The position numbers and the translations under genes were made by a program. Below are positions 1 through 9,089 of a stretch of 40,696 nucleotides of DNA, piece after piece. The notes below the pieces were generated by a model. It saw only the letters and a list, made by a program, of their open reading frames with translations. It was not told the DNA's origin and did no database searches. The DNA comes from Janthinobacterium sp. (GTDB taxonomy: Bacteria; Pseudomonadota; Gammaproteobacteria; Burkholderiales; Burkholderiaceae_D). Numbering within the stretch: the stretch's first letter is position 1; every line of letters begins with the position of its first letter. The stretch is from assembly GCF_009923995.1 (NCBI RefSeq), contig NZ_RFSK01000053.1:1-40696 (forward strand), in the 5' to 3' direction.

Positions 1-42
1 TGATAGTGCTGCAACCAGTGTGAAAGTAGGTTATCGTCAGGC
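1..42 (+). rRNA. rrf: 5S ribosomal RNA, 3' end (partial)
   Basis: The first about 42 bases match the 3' part of a betaproteobacterial 5S rRNA: a GTGAAAGTAGG segment followed by ATCGTCAGGCT. The gene is cut by the window edge, so the rest of the rRNA operon should lie to the left. A strong Rho-independent terminator follows within 20 bases, as expected at the end of an rrn operon. The exact 3' end is estimated. Confidence 0.85.
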
Positions 43-60
43 TTGTTATTCGCAGTAGAG

Positions 61-93
61 AAAAACCCGCTCAGCAATGAGCGGGTTTTTTTT
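61..93 (+). terminator. Rho-independent terminator of the rRNA operon
   Basis: A 13-bp stem (AAAAACCCGCTCA with TGAGCGGGTTTTT) closes a four-base loop GCAA and runs into eight T residues. It lies just after the 5S rRNA end and is a textbook intrinsic terminator. Confidence 0.95.
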
Positions 94-132
94 CGTCTGC
101 TGCTTTCTCCTCTTGTTCAAGCAAAAAAACCG

Positions 133-176
133 ATGGCACCGTTGCGCGGTGCCATGCGCTGGCGTCGACGCCAGCG
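133..176. other. Two adjacent hairpins after the rRNA terminator
   Basis: ATGGCACCG (133-141) pairs with CGGTGCCAT (147-155). Directly after it comes the perfect 20-bp palindrome CGCTGGCGTCGACGCCAGCG (157-176). There is no T-run, so neither is an obvious terminator. They may be a processing or insulating structure between the rrn operon and the next gene. Confidence 0.5.
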
Positions 177-241
177 AGCTTGTTTCCCCTCTCTTTCCCA
201 TCCAGGTGCTCGTTTGTGCATAAAAGGCAACAAGCAGACAT

Positions 242-265
242 ATTTATATAAGTGCTTATATAAAT
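242..265. promoter_or_regulatory. 24-bp AT-rich palindrome, candidate operator
   Basis: Arms ATTTATATAAG (242-252) and CTTATATAAAT (255-265) are perfect inverted repeats around a TG centre. It lies about 100 bp before the CPBP protease start. A possible -10 (TAGTAT, 271-276) follows closely, so a repressor bound here would cover the promoter. It stands out as AT-rich in a GC-rich region. No binding protein is identifiable from the window. Confidence 0.5.
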
Positions 266-364
266 ACTGCTAGTATGGCTACATGCAACAAGCCCCCGGA
301 CTCCCGAGACGTCCCCTGATTGAAGACAGTAACAAGCACTCCCTGACAACCTTTGAGGAAAACG

Positions 365-1246
365 ATGATGGACAACACACTGCGCCTGGCAACGAAAAAA
401 TCCCCCCTGGCACGCCTGATGGCCTATCCACTGGTGCAGATCGTGCTAGGCATGGTCCTCACCTTTGCCGCGATACCGCTGGTGATGGGCATCGCTTCCC
501 ACCTGCTGGACAAGCCTTACCGCATCCTGTGGCCGCAGCTGCTGGCGGCGGCGCTGGTGTGGTGCGCTTACCGTTTTTATGTGCGCCATATCGAGAAGCG
601 CCAGCCCGTCGAACTGGCGCTGCCGGGCATGGCGCGTGAACTGGGGCGGGGACTGCTGCTGGGCGCGGGACTGGTCGGCCTCACTTTCCTGGTGCTGGCC
701 ATGCTGGGCGTATATCAATTCAACGGCGTCAATGCCCTGCATGCCGCCTTGCTGCTGCCGCTGGCCGAGCTGCTGCTGGTCGGCATGGCCGAGGAGATGA
801 TGTTTCGCGGCATCCTGTTCGGCGTGACCGCACGCGCGCTGGGCAACAAGGCGGGCATCGTGATTTCGTCGCTGCTGTTCGCCCTGGCCCATCTGCCCAA
901 TGCGGGTTTTTCCCTGCTGGCCATTGCCGCCATTGCCGCCTACGGCATGCTGCAGGCGGCCCTGTACCTGCAGACGCGCCGGCTGTGGGTGTGCATCGGC
1001 ACGCATGTCGGCTGGAATTACTGTGTCAGCCAGGTGTTTTCCTCGACCGTATCGGGGCATGCGGCCACGGGCGGCCTGCTGCGTGGCGAGCTGGCGGGCA
1101 ATACCCTGCTGACCGGCGGCGCCTTCGGCGTGGAAGCGTCGCTGGTGACTATCTTGCTGATCGGCACCGTTGCCGCCTACGTGCTGCGCCTGGCCCTGGC
1201 CAGTGAAAAGGCTGCCCGGCCGGCACCGTACGCGCCGCGGGCATAA
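365..1246 (+). CDS. CPBP family intramembrane glutamic endopeptidase
   Basis: A 293-residue multi-pass membrane protein of the CPBP (CAAX protease / Abi) family. The signature EEMMFRG, matching EExxxR, sits in the middle of the protein. A second conserved block, FALAHLPNAG, supplies the His, and a later WxxxG..WN region supplies the usual third block (VGWNYCVS). These residues form the intramembrane active site in the family. The start is taken at ATG 365, with a second ATG at 368. The GAGGA at 355-359 is a good ribosome binding site for either, better than the upstream in-frame TTG at 353. The gene ends 14 bp from the end of the convergent dacB. The substrate is unknown; family members cleave prenylated or bacteriocin-related peptides or act in membrane stress. 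Confidence 0.85.
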   Translation: MMDNTLRLATKKSPLARLMAYPLVQIVLGMVLTFAAIPLVMGIASHLLDKPYRILWPQLLAAALVWCAYRFYVRHIEKRQPVELALPGMARELGRGLLLGAGLVGLTFLVLAMLGVYQFNGVNALHAALLLPLAELLLVGMAEEMMFRGILFGVTARALGNKAGIVISSLLFALAHLPNAGFSLLAIAAIAAYGMLQAALYLQTRRLWVCIGTHVGWNYCVSQVFSSTVSGHAATGGLLRGELAGNTLLTGGAFGVEASLVTILLIGTVAAYVLRLALASEKAARPAPYAPRA

Positions 1247-1260
1247 GCGGCAACGGGGTT

Positions 1261-2763
1261 TTACTGGCCCGCGACCGCCGGCGTGGCGCCGCTCCTGGCC
1301 ACCCACTCGATCAAGGCATCGACGGCGGCGCGGCCGTTGCCGTTACCCACCAGGTCGCTATTGATCATGGCGACCACCACGCATAGCTGGTTGTTGGCAT
1401 CGGGCACGTAGCCGGCGATGGCCACGACATTCTTCAAGGTGCCCGTCTTGATGCGGGCACGCGCGGCGGCCGGGCTGTTCAGCAGGCGCTTGCGCATGGT
1501 GCCGTCCAGCGCCACGATGGGCAGGCTGGACTGGAACTCGGGCGCCCACGGGCTGTACTGCATCGCTTGCAGGACACCGGCCATTTGCGCTGGCGCAATA
1601 CGCCCCGTGCGCGACAGGCCGGAACCATTGTCGACCAGCATGCCCTGATCATTGATATTGTGCCGCTGGAACCATTCGCGGATGACTTGCCGCGCGCGCG
1701 TGGCCGTGTCTTCCGGCGCCGCCATGGCGACGGGACGGCTGCCCAGCCAGCCATCGCTTTGCAGGCTGCCCAGGCTCAGGAACAGGGTGCGGGCCAGGGT
1801 GTTGTCGGACGTCTTGTTGATATCGCGCAGTACTTCCGGCAAGGCGCGCGCCACGTGGTCGGCCAGCAGGCGGGTGCCGACGGGATCGGCCGTGGGCGGC
1901 ACGCCCGTGCTCGCTGCTTCGCGCACCGTGCCCGTGATCGTGCCGCCCAGACGTTTCCACGTGGCGCGGAACAGCCGGTCCGCGTAGTCGTTGCGGTCGA
2001 GCACGTTGATGCTGGTGGACTTGCTGCAATTTTGCGGGAAGGTGCCGTGCAGTATCACCTGCAGCTTGCCGCCCGCATCGCGTCGGTATTCGGGCGGGCG
2101 CCAGCCGTCTTCCCACTTGGCGCAACTGCCCTTGACGAGCTTCATGTCGCTCGTGATGGTGACATTTTCCAGCGGCGGCTGCATCTGCAAGGTCAGTTGC
2201 CGCTCCGTCGCGCTCATGTCGATATCGATCAGATTGGTATTGAGCAATAAGGCATCGGGAATGACGTTGTAGCGGAACTCGGCCGATTCATCGAAGGGCG
2301 GCGCGCCGATATCGGGCCGGGCCGGCTGGAACAGCTGGCGGTCGAGGATCAGGTCGCCCTTGATCTTGACGATGCCCTGGGTGCGCAGGGTTTGCAGCAT
2401 GTGCGTCAGCACGTCCGCATTGAAATCCGTGTCCGCGCCGCCGCGCAGGATCAAGTCTCCCTTCAGCACGCCATTGATGACGTCGGCGCTGGTGCGCAGT
2501 TCCGTGCGGCCGCGGAAGATGGGACCCAGCTGCTCCAGGCCCACGGCCGTCGTCACCAGCTTCATGGTGGAGGCGGGCTGCATGCTGCGCTCCGCGCCAT
2601 GCGAAAGCACGGTGGTGTTGCCGCGCAAGACGATGGCGCCCATGGCGTCTTCGGGGATATTCGCGCTGCGCAGCAGCAGGCTGACGGATTCGGGCAATTG
2701 CGCTTGTGCATTGGACAGACCGATGCCGGCCAGCAAGGCAGCGATGAGGATGGGACGGAACAT
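1261..2763 (-). CDS. dacB: D-alanyl-D-alanine carboxypeptidase/endopeptidase (PBP4 type)
   Basis: A 500-residue periplasmic peptidase of family S13 (class C penicillin-binding protein). A signal peptide covers about residues 1-21. All three active-site motifs are present: STMK (Ser65, Lys68), SDN (Ser319-Asn321) and KTG (439-441), plus the flanking DNGSGLSR block. The length is normal for the family. It trims the terminal D-Ala or cuts peptide cross-links in peptidoglycan. An AAGGAG ribosome binding site lies 6 bp before ATG 2763 and overlaps the end of the upstream spmAB-like gene. That gene stops only 8 bp away, so the two are probably cotranscribed. Confidence 0.93.
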   Translation of the reverse strand: MFRPILIAALLAGIGLSNAQAQLPESVSLLLRSANIPEDAMGAIVLRGNTTVLSHGAERSMQPASTMKLVTTAVGLEQLGPIFRGRTELRTSADVINGVLKGDLILRGGADTDFNADVLTHMLQTLRTQGIVKIKGDLILDRQLFQPARPDIGAPPFDESAEFRYNVIPDALLLNTNLIDIDMSATERQLTLQMQPPLENVTITSDMKLVKGSCAKWEDGWRPPEYRRDAGGKLQVILHGTFPQNCSKSTSINVLDRNDYADRLFRATWKRLGGTITGTVREAASTGVPPTADPVGTRLLADHVARALPEVLRDINKTSDNTLARTLFLSLGSLQSDGWLGSRPVAMAAPEDTATRARQVIREWFQRHNINDQGMLVDNGSGLSRTGRIAPAQMAGVLQAMQYSPWAPEFQSSLPIVALDGTMRKRLLNSPAAARARIKTGTLKNVVAIAGYVPDANNQLCVVVAMINSDLVGNGNGRAAVDALIEWVARSGATPAVAGQ

Positions 2764-2771
2764 GGCTCTCC

Positions 2772-4010
2772 TTAGTGGAAAAAGACGTAGGCAACGAAGA
2801 CGGCCGTGATCACGCCGGCCAGATCGGCGATGAGGCCGGCCGTGATGGCATAGCGCGTCTTGCGGATGCCCACGGAGCCGAAATACAGGGCCACGATATA
2901 GAAGGTGGTGTCGGCCGAGCCCTGGAAGACGCAGGCCAGGCGGCCGACGAAGGAGTCGACGCCGTAGGTGTTCATGGCATCGATCATCATGGCTTTCGAG
3001 CCGGAGCCGCTGAGCGGCTTCATCATGGCCGTCGGCAGGGCGGGCACGAAGTCCGTATTGATGCCCAGGTTGGCGAAGAACCAGTTCATGCCGCTCATCA
3101 GGAAATTGAACACGCCCGCGTTGCGGATCACGCTGATGGCCACCAGCATGCCGACCAGGTAGGGAATCACGGTGATCGACGTCTGGATGCCGCCCTTCGC
3201 CCCTTCGATGAAGGCGTCATACACGTTGACCTTCTTGCGCAGGGCACCGATGATGAAAATGGCAATGACGCTGATCAATACCAGGTTGCTGACCACCTTC
3301 GACACCAGCTCGATTTCCTGTTTCGTCAGGTATTGCGTGAAGTACCAGATCATGGCGACGATGGCGCTCGTCATGCCGCCCATCCAGCCCAGCACGACGC
3401 GGTTGAGCAGATTGATGCGTTGCTTGATGGAGACCGTGATGATGCCGACCATGGTGGCGACATAGGTGGCGATCATGCAGGGGATAAAGATGTCGGACGG
3501 GTCGGCCGCGCCGAGAATCGAACGCTGCGCCATGATGGCCAGCGGAATCAGGGTCAGGCCCGAAGTATGCAGCACGAGGAACATGATCTGCGCATTCGTC
3601 GCCTCTTCCTTGTTCGGGTTCAGGGTCTGCAGGCTTTCCATGGCTTTCAGGCCGAAGGGCGTGGCCGCATTGTCCAGGCCCAGCAGGTTGGCCGAGAAAT
3701 TCATCACCATATGGCCTGTGGCCGGATGGTCCTTGGGAATTTCCGGGAAGATGCGCGAAAAGAAGGGCGCGATCACTTTGGCCAGCCAGCCGACGATGCC
3801 CGCCTTTTCGCCGATGTTCATGATGCCCAGCCACAAGGTCATCACGCCCGCCAGCGGCAGGGCGATATCCATCACGCCCATGCGCGCCGTCTCGAAGGTG
3901 CCATCGATGATGCGCTTGAAGATATCGGTATCGCCGAGAAACAGCCACTGCAGCACTGCGGCCAGAAAGCCAACGAGGAAAAAGCCGGACCAGATGTAAT
4001 TAAGTGCCAT
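2772..4010 (-). CDS. SpmA-SpmB fusion-type membrane protein (nucleoside recognition/gate domains)
   Basis: A 412-residue hydrophobic protein with many predicted membrane spans. The N-terminal half resembles spore maturation protein SpmA (GIMNIGEKAGIVGWLAK, and MNFSANLLGLDNAATPFG near residues 104-121). The C-terminal half resembles SpmB (residues about 230-412, with TAMMKPLSGSGSKAMMIDAM). Gram-negative bacteria commonly carry the two as one fused protein. Its transport substrate is not established. In spore formers SpmA/SpmB affect spore core dehydration, a role that cannot apply here. Coupling to dacB (8-bp gap) hints at a cell-envelope role, which is inference. ATG 4010 lacks an obvious ribosome binding site. 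Confidence 0.85.
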   Translation of the reverse strand: MALNYIWSGFFLVGFLAAVLQWLFLGDTDIFKRIIDGTFETARMGVMDIALPLAGVMTLWLGIMNIGEKAGIVGWLAKVIAPFFSRIFPEIPKDHPATGHMVMNFSANLLGLDNAATPFGLKAMESLQTLNPNKEEATNAQIMFLVLHTSGLTLIPLAIMAQRSILGAADPSDIFIPCMIATYVATMVGIITVSIKQRINLLNRVVLGWMGGMTSAIVAMIWYFTQYLTKQEIELVSKVVSNLVLISVIAIFIIGALRKKVNVYDAFIEGAKGGIQTSITVIPYLVGMLVAISVIRNAGVFNFLMSGMNWFFANLGINTDFVPALPTAMMKPLSGSGSKAMMIDAMNTYGVDSFVGRLACVFQGSADTTFYIVALYFGSVGIRKTRYAITAGLIADLAGVITAVFVAYVFFH

Positions 4011-4223
4011 ATGCGATCAATTTTGTGTGTCGGGAGTGAGAAATGTCTGCAAACAAAGTATAGGGGCAGCCCGATACGAGTTGATGAAAGAATGCAGCAA
4101 TCGCATGCCAAAAAGTTATAAGCTGGCAGCCTGTTTTCATTGGCGCCCCATGGCTTGCCCGCGTAGTCTGGGCAAGGCCTGTTCTTTACCTGATTTGTTA
4201 CTCCTGTCTGCACTGGACCACTG
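4011..4223. promoter_or_regulatory. Divergent intergenic region between spmAB and the binding-protein gene
   Basis: This 213-bp gap must hold the promoters for both divergent genes. An inverted repeat CTTGCCC (4154-4160) with GGGCAAG (4170-4176) lies about 50 bp before the rightward gene. It could be an operator or leader hairpin. I see no convincing -35/-10 pair and no strong ribosome binding site before ATG 4224. Confidence 0.4.
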
Positions 4224-6029
4224 ATGATGTTTTTACGCAAATCCGCCTGCGCCGCCGGCCTGGCCCTGTTGACGCTTTTCATGGCGCCCGTGCATGCCGC
4301 CGCCGATGCCCGCGCGAATAAAACCCTGCACTTGTTTTTGAGCACCAGCGAGACGGGCCTGGACCCGGCCGTGGCGTCGGACCTGGCCAGCCTGAATTTG
4401 ATGGAAAACATCTTCGACCCGCTGCTGCGCTATGACTACCTGGCGCGCCCGGTGCGGCTGCAGGGCAATACGGCGCGCGGCTTGCCGACGGTGGAAGATG
4501 GCGGGCGCACGTATCTCTTTCACCTGCAGCCCGGCATCTTCTTCACGCCGGATCCCGCCTTCAAGGGCAAGCCGCGCGAAGTGACGGCGCAGGATTATGT
4601 CTACAGCCTGACGCGGCTGTATGACCCGGCCCTGAAGTCCCCCTGGCTGTTCTTGCTGGAAGACAAGCTGGTGGGCGATGCGGCCCTGAAAAGCAAGTTC
4701 AGCTACGACACGCCGATCGCCGGCCTGCAGGCGCTGGACAAATACACCCTGCGCATCCGCCTCAACGGCGTTGACCCGAACTTCCTGTTTTACCTGGCCA
4801 TGCCGGCGACGGCCGTGGTGGCGCGCGAGGTGGCCGAAGCGTATGCGGCGCCGGGACAGATCGGCAACCACCCCGTGGGCACGGGGCCGTTCCTGGTGCA
4901 GGAATGGAAGCGCAGCGACAAGATCGTGCTGCAAGCCAACCCGACCTTCCGCCCCACCGTCTTCCATACGGAGGCCAAGGCCCTGGCCGCCCTGCCGCCC
5001 GATGCGCGCCCCATCGCCAGCGCGCTGGAAGGCCAGCGCCTGCCCCTGGTCGAACGCATCGAGGTGCGCATCGTTGAGGAATATCAATCGCGCATGCTGG
5101 GTTTCTTGAAAGGCGAATTCGATTACCTGGAGCAGGTGCCCGAATCGATGACGGACATGGTGCTCGTCAATGGCGGCTTGAAACCGGAACTGGCCGCGAA
5201 GGGCTTGCAGCTGACGCGCTTTCCCGTGCTGCAGACGTACTACATGTGGATGAACATGGACGACCCCGTGCTGGGCGGCTATACGAAAGACAAACTGGCC
5301 CTGCGGCGCGCCATCGCCCTCAGCTACAACAGCCGCGAAGATATCGCCTTGCTGAAAAAAGGCCTGGCCCTGCCGGCGCAATCGCCGCTGCCGCCGAATG
5401 TGCTGGGCTATGACAAGGATTACCGCAGTCCCGTCGTCTACGATCCCGTCCTGGCGCGCGCCCTGCTGGACCGCTTCGGCTACAAGACGGGTCCGGATGG
5501 CTTCCGCACGCAGCCGGACGGCACGCCCCTGGTGCTCACCATGCACACGGAGCCGAGCACGGTGGGACGCTTGCGCGATGAATTGTGGCGGCGCAACTTG
5601 AACGCCATCGGCCTGCGCGTGGAATTTAAAAGCGACAAGAAGACGGAAATCATCAAGGCTTCGCGCCTGGGCAAGGTGCAGATGTTCGAGACCAACTGGA
5701 TCGCGGACTTTCCCGACGGCGATAACTTTATGCAATTGTTGTATGGTGGCAACGTTGGCCGCGCCAACTATGCCCGCTTCAACCTGCCCGATTACAATAA
5801 ACGCTATGAGGAGGCGCGCCTGCTATCCGATACGCCGCGCCGACGCAGTCTGTACTTCGACCTGTCTCAGCTGATCCACGCTTACACGCCGTGGGCATTG
5901 CTGACGCATCCCATCTCTGCCGACTTGCAGCAACCGTGGCTAAAAAACTACAGGCGCCACCCCGTGGAATTCACGTCCTGGCGCTACCTGGATGTCGATA
6001 CCGCCAAGGGTAGCCCCGCACGCAAGTGA
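4224..6029 (+). CDS. Peptide-type ABC transporter substrate-binding protein (SBP family 5)
   Basis: A 601-residue secreted protein with a signal peptide ending near residue 26 (MAPVHAAA). The mature part follows the SBP_bac_5 fold: early SETGLDPAVASDLASLNLMENIFDPL, then GxPREVTAQDYVYSLTRLYDPA, a G-TGPFLVQEW block near 215, and a C-terminal EARLLSDTPRRRSLYF helix. Family members deliver oligopeptides, dipeptides, nickel or haem to inner-membrane permeases. No permease or ATPase genes are adjacent, so it is an orphan binding protein or works with distant partners. Two ATGs (4224, 4227) are possible starts. Its neighbours suggest peptide or muropeptide capture, which is inference. Confidence 0.87.
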   Translation: MMFLRKSACAAGLALLTLFMAPVHAAADARANKTLHLFLSTSETGLDPAVASDLASLNLMENIFDPLLRYDYLARPVRLQGNTARGLPTVEDGGRTYLFHLQPGIFFTPDPAFKGKPREVTAQDYVYSLTRLYDPALKSPWLFLLEDKLVGDAALKSKFSYDTPIAGLQALDKYTLRIRLNGVDPNFLFYLAMPATAVVAREVAEAYAAPGQIGNHPVGTGPFLVQEWKRSDKIVLQANPTFRPTVFHTEAKALAALPPDARPIASALEGQRLPLVERIEVRIVEEYQSRMLGFLKGEFDYLEQVPESMTDMVLVNGGLKPELAAKGLQLTRFPVLQTYYMWMNMDDPVLGGYTKDKLALRRAIALSYNSREDIALLKKGLALPAQSPLPPNVLGYDKDYRSPVVYDPVLARALLDRFGYKTGPDGFRTQPDGTPLVLTMHTEPSTVGRLRDELWRRNLNAIGLRVEFKSDKKTEIIKASRLGKVQMFETNWIADFPDGDNFMQLLYGGNVGRANYARFNLPDYNKRYEEARLLSDTPRRRSLYFDLSQLIHAYTPWALLTHPISADLQQPWLKNYRRHPVEFTSWRYLDVDTAKGSPARK

Positions 6030-6053
6030 CCACGCCGCTGAAACGGGCATTCA

Positions 6054-6076
6054 TTCCTAAAAGTTATGGTTAGGAA
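6054..6076. other. Inverted repeat between binding protein and TonB receptor genes
   Basis: TTCCTAA (6054-6060) and TTAGGAA (6070-6076) are perfect 7-bp arms with a 9-base gap, starting 25 bp after the binding-protein stop. There is no T-run, so an operator is as likely as a terminator. A second small inverted repeat, ACTTGA (6205-6210) with TCAAGT (6215-6220), lies in the leader of the receptor gene. Confidence 0.4.
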
Positions 6077-6247
6077 AGCATTTTTCATTGGCTGGCCGCG
6101 GATGCATCGCGCTACTCTGAAAATGAAAACAAATAAAGTCATGCGCAAATGTCATAAAAAAATGTACCGCGAGACAGACAGCTGCGACGTGAAAAAACAG
6201 CCTGACTTGATAACTCAAGTTTCGATTGCCCAACAAGGAGAAGACCT

Positions 6248-9001
6248 GTGAAATTGAAGAAGCTAGCGCAGTTGGTGGCATTGATGGGGGTGGTGGGGCC
6301 GGTGATGGCACAAGAGGCGGCGGCGCCAGCAATGCAGCGGGTCGAAGTGACGGGCAGCAGCATCAAGCGCGTGGCCAAGGAAGGCGCGCTGCCGGTGCAG
6401 GTCATCACCTTTGACCAGATCGAAAAGCAGGGCATCACGACGACCGAACAGCTGGTGCGCACCCTGTCGGCAAATGGCACGGGTGCCGATAACATGACTT
6501 CGGGCAATAACGTCTTTGGCGCCGATGCGGACCGTGTCAGCGGCGGCGCCTCGTTCGCCTCGCTGCGCGGCCTGGGACCGTCGAGCACCCTGGTGCTGCT
6601 GAACGGCCGCCGCATTGCCACGCACGGCGCCAGCGGCAAGTCGGTCGACTTGAATTCGATTCCGCTGGGCGCGATTGCCCGCGTGGAAATTCTCAAGGAT
6701 GGCGCCTCGGCCATCTATGGCACGGACGCCATCGGCGGCGTGATCAATTTCATCCTGAAAACCAATTACAGCGGCGTGGAAGCGTCCGTTTCCACGAATG
6801 ACACGCAGGCCGGCGGCGGCGCCACGCGCCGCGCTTCCCTGCTGGCGGGCACGGGTTCGCTGGACACGGACCGCTACAACATCATGGCCAGCCTGACCGT
6901 CGACAAGGCCCAGCGCCTGAACGGCAGCGACCGCTCCTTCGTCAACGGTTTCCAGCCGGAACGCGGCCTGTCGCCCGACACCACGGGCACGCCGTTTGCC
7001 AACCAGCTGTCGGGTGCCGGTACGGCGCTGGGCGCCTCGTTCCAGCTGCCTGGCGATCCGAACAAATACCTGCAAGCCAATCCGCTGAGCTTCCAGGGCA
7101 AGTGCGACACCATCCCCGGCATGTCGCAATACCAGACGGAACTGTGGAAAGACGTCACTTCGCCGCTGCGCACCAAGTACTCGTGCGCCTATGACTATGG
7201 CGCCGACTACGTGCTGCAATTCCCCGTCGAACGGGCCAATTTCCTGTCGCGCGGCACCGTGCAGCTGGCACCTGACCACCGCATGTTCGTCGAAGTGCTC
7301 GGTTCGCGCACCAAGGCCACGGCCATCCTGACGCCGATGCAGGTGCAGGCGACGATCGCCAACAAGGCCGTGTATCCGGTGGGCGGCGCCTATTACCAGG
7401 ACCTGTCGGCCTACATTCCCACGTTCGACAACACCAAGCCGATTTCCTACAAATGGCGCGCCAATGACGTGGGCAACCGCACGCAGGAAAACACCACCGA
7501 CAATGCCCGTGTGCTGATCGGCTTCGAAGGCAATTTCGGCAAATGGGATTACAAGGCCGGCATTTCACGCGCGGAAAGCAGCACCAAGACCAAGCTGACG
7601 GATGGCTATTCCTACACGGACAAGCTGTACGCGGCCCTGGCCACGGGCATCATCAATCCGTGGGTAGGCGCGGGCCAGAGCCAGACGGAAGCGGCCAAGC
7701 AATTGATCGAATCGACCAAGTTCCGTGGCGCCTTCCAGCACGGCAAGACGACCCTGACGCAGATCGACGGCTCCGTTTCGGGCGAGCTGTTCCAGCTGCC
7801 GGCCGGCGCGCTGGCCGTGGCGGCCGGTTTTGACTTCCGCCGCGAAGGCTATAACTTTGCGCAAGACGTCGATGCCACGCAGATTCTGCTGGCGCCAGGC
7901 AATGCCGCGCTGAATGATGCCAGCCGTACCGTCAAGGCCGTGTATGCCGAGCTGCTGGTGCCGGTCATGAAAGACCTGGAAATGCAGCTGGCCATCCGCC
8001 GCGACGATTACAGCCTGGTGGGCGCGACGACGAACCCGAAAGTGGCCTTCCGCTACCAGCCGGCCGACTTCCTGCTGTTCCGTGGTTCGGCCAGCAAGGG
8101 CTTCCTCGCGCCGAGCTTCCAGCAACTGTATTCCGGTTCGCTGAGCCAGGAATTGCCGAACGGCGTGATCGACCAGGAAGGCTGTGCCCAGCATCCGGGC
8201 GTGCCCGAGTATTGCGCCATCGACCGCCTCGACTACAAGACGGGCGGCAACAAGAACCTGAAGCCGGAAACGTCGAAGCAGGGCAGCGTCGGCATCGTCA
8301 TCGAGCCGTTCAAGGGATACTCGGCCTCGTTCGATTACTGGGCCATCAACACCAAGGACCGCATCCTGAACCGCACGCCGCAAATCGTGCTGGCCAACTA
8401 CCAGGCGTTGAACCAGTACATCATCCGCAAGCCGGACGGCACCATCGACTACGTGCAGGCGGGCTGGATCAATGCGGCGGGCAGCCGCGTGCGCGGCCTG
8501 GACGTGGGCTTGCGCGGCGAAGGCAAGGTCAACGACGTGAAATGGACGGCGACCCTGGACGGCACGTACATGGACAGCTTCAAGTTTGCGGAATATCAAG
8601 GCCAGGAATACCAGGAACTGGTCGGCAAGTTCTATACGCGCGATCTGTACCTGCGCTGGAAACACAATGCCAGCTTCGGCGTGTCGCGCGGCGACTGGAG
8701 CGGCTTGCTGATCCAGAGTTTTTCGTCGGGCTACAAGGACCAGGTGCCGAACGGTGGCAAGGGCACGCCGCCGCCGGGCTTCAATCCGGACGTTTCCAGC
8801 TACACGACGTATAACCTGTCGGGCACCTACACGGGCTTCAAAAACACCACCATCACCGTGGGTATCCAGAACCTGTTCGACCGCGATCCACCGTTCACCG
8901 CGCACAACGTGGATGAAGTGGTGGGTGCCGGCTGGGACCCGCGCGTGGCCGACCCGCGTGGCCGCTCGCTGTCCTTCCAGCTGAAGTACAAGTTCATGTA
9001 A
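6248..9001 (+). CDS. TonB-dependent outer-membrane receptor
   Basis: A 917-residue outer-membrane active transporter. The start is GTG 6248, with AAGGAG at 6235-6240. The signal peptide ends at VMAQ (about residue 18-19). A TonB-box-like RVEVTGSSIKR precedes the plug domain (about 45-170), which has the typical SLRGLGPSSTLVLLNGRR and VEILKDGASAIYGTDAIGGVINF blocks. The beta-barrel follows, ending LSFQLKYKFM near the terminus as in porin-like barrels. There is no STN signalling domain, so it does not belong to a FecIR-type circuit. The family is the large Xanthomonas/Caulobacter-style receptor group that imports sugars, peptides or siderophores. The substrate is not readable from sequence; flanking genes favour peptides. 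Confidence 0.92.
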   Translation: MKLKKLAQLVALMGVVGPVMAQEAAAPAMQRVEVTGSSIKRVAKEGALPVQVITFDQIEKQGITTTEQLVRTLSANGTGADNMTSGNNVFGADADRVSGGASFASLRGLGPSSTLVLLNGRRIATHGASGKSVDLNSIPLGAIARVEILKDGASAIYGTDAIGGVINFILKTNYSGVEASVSTNDTQAGGGATRRASLLAGTGSLDTDRYNIMASLTVDKAQRLNGSDRSFVNGFQPERGLSPDTTGTPFANQLSGAGTALGASFQLPGDPNKYLQANPLSFQGKCDTIPGMSQYQTELWKDVTSPLRTKYSCAYDYGADYVLQFPVERANFLSRGTVQLAPDHRMFVEVLGSRTKATAILTPMQVQATIANKAVYPVGGAYYQDLSAYIPTFDNTKPISYKWRANDVGNRTQENTTDNARVLIGFEGNFGKWDYKAGISRAESSTKTKLTDGYSYTDKLYAALATGIINPWVGAGQSQTEAAKQLIESTKFRGAFQHGKTTLTQIDGSVSGELFQLPAGALAVAAGFDFRREGYNFAQDVDATQILLAPGNAALNDASRTVKAVYAELLVPVMKDLEMQLAIRRDDYSLVGATTNPKVAFRYQPADFLLFRGSASKGFLAPSFQQLYSGSLSQELPNGVIDQEGCAQHPGVPEYCAIDRLDYKTGGNKNLKPETSKQGSVGIVIEPFKGYSASFDYWAINTKDRILNRTPQIVLANYQALNQYIIRKPDGTIDYVQAGWINAAGSRVRGLDVGLRGEGKVNDVKWTATLDGTYMDSFKFAEYQGQEYQELVGKFYTRDLYLRWKHNASFGVSRGDWSGLLIQSFSSGYKDQVPNGGKGTPPPGFNPDVSSYTTYNLSGTYTGFKNTTITVGIQNLFDRDPPFTAHNVDEVVGAGWDPRVADPRGRSLSFQLKYKFM

Positions 9002-9006
9002 GGCAA

Positions 9007-9035
9007 GCATGCCGGCGGTGATCCTGCCGGCATGC
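9007..9035 (+). other. 10-bp stem hairpin after the TonB receptor gene
   Basis: GCATGCCGGC (9007-9016) pairs perfectly with GCCGGCATGC (9026-9035) around a nine-base loop, starting 5 bp after the stop codon. It has no T-run and directly precedes a proper terminator hairpin. It may stabilise the mRNA 3' end. Confidence 0.6.
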
Positions 9036-9045
9036 TAACCTCGTG

Positions 9046-9073
9046 CGGCGGCGCCTGGCGCCGCCGTTTTTAT
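9046..9073 (+). terminator. Rho-independent terminator after the TonB receptor gene
   Basis: CGGCGGCG (9046-9053) pairs with CGCCGCCG (9059-9066) and is followed by TTTTTAT. The ribosome binding site of the next gene starts at 9077, so the terminator probably reduces rather than abolishes read-through. Confidence 0.8.
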
Positions 9074-9089
9074 TCCAGGAAAGGGCCGC

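Noticed and set aside
2775..4121. 448-codon frame on the plus strand over the spmAB-like gene
   Set aside because: The product is His/Asp/Gly-rich low-complexity sequence typical of a GC-rich antisense shadow, while the minus-strand frame is a clear membrane protein family.
6137..6166. Possible Pho box in the leader of the TonB receptor (TGTCAT with AGTCAT and TGTACC nearby)
   Set aside because: The half-site spacing is 13 bp on either side, not the 11 bp required for tandem PhoB binding.
6248..9001. TonB receptor as the partner of the FecI/FecR pair
   Set aside because: It lacks an STN signalling domain and lies about 16 kb from the sigma operon, which has its own STN protein.
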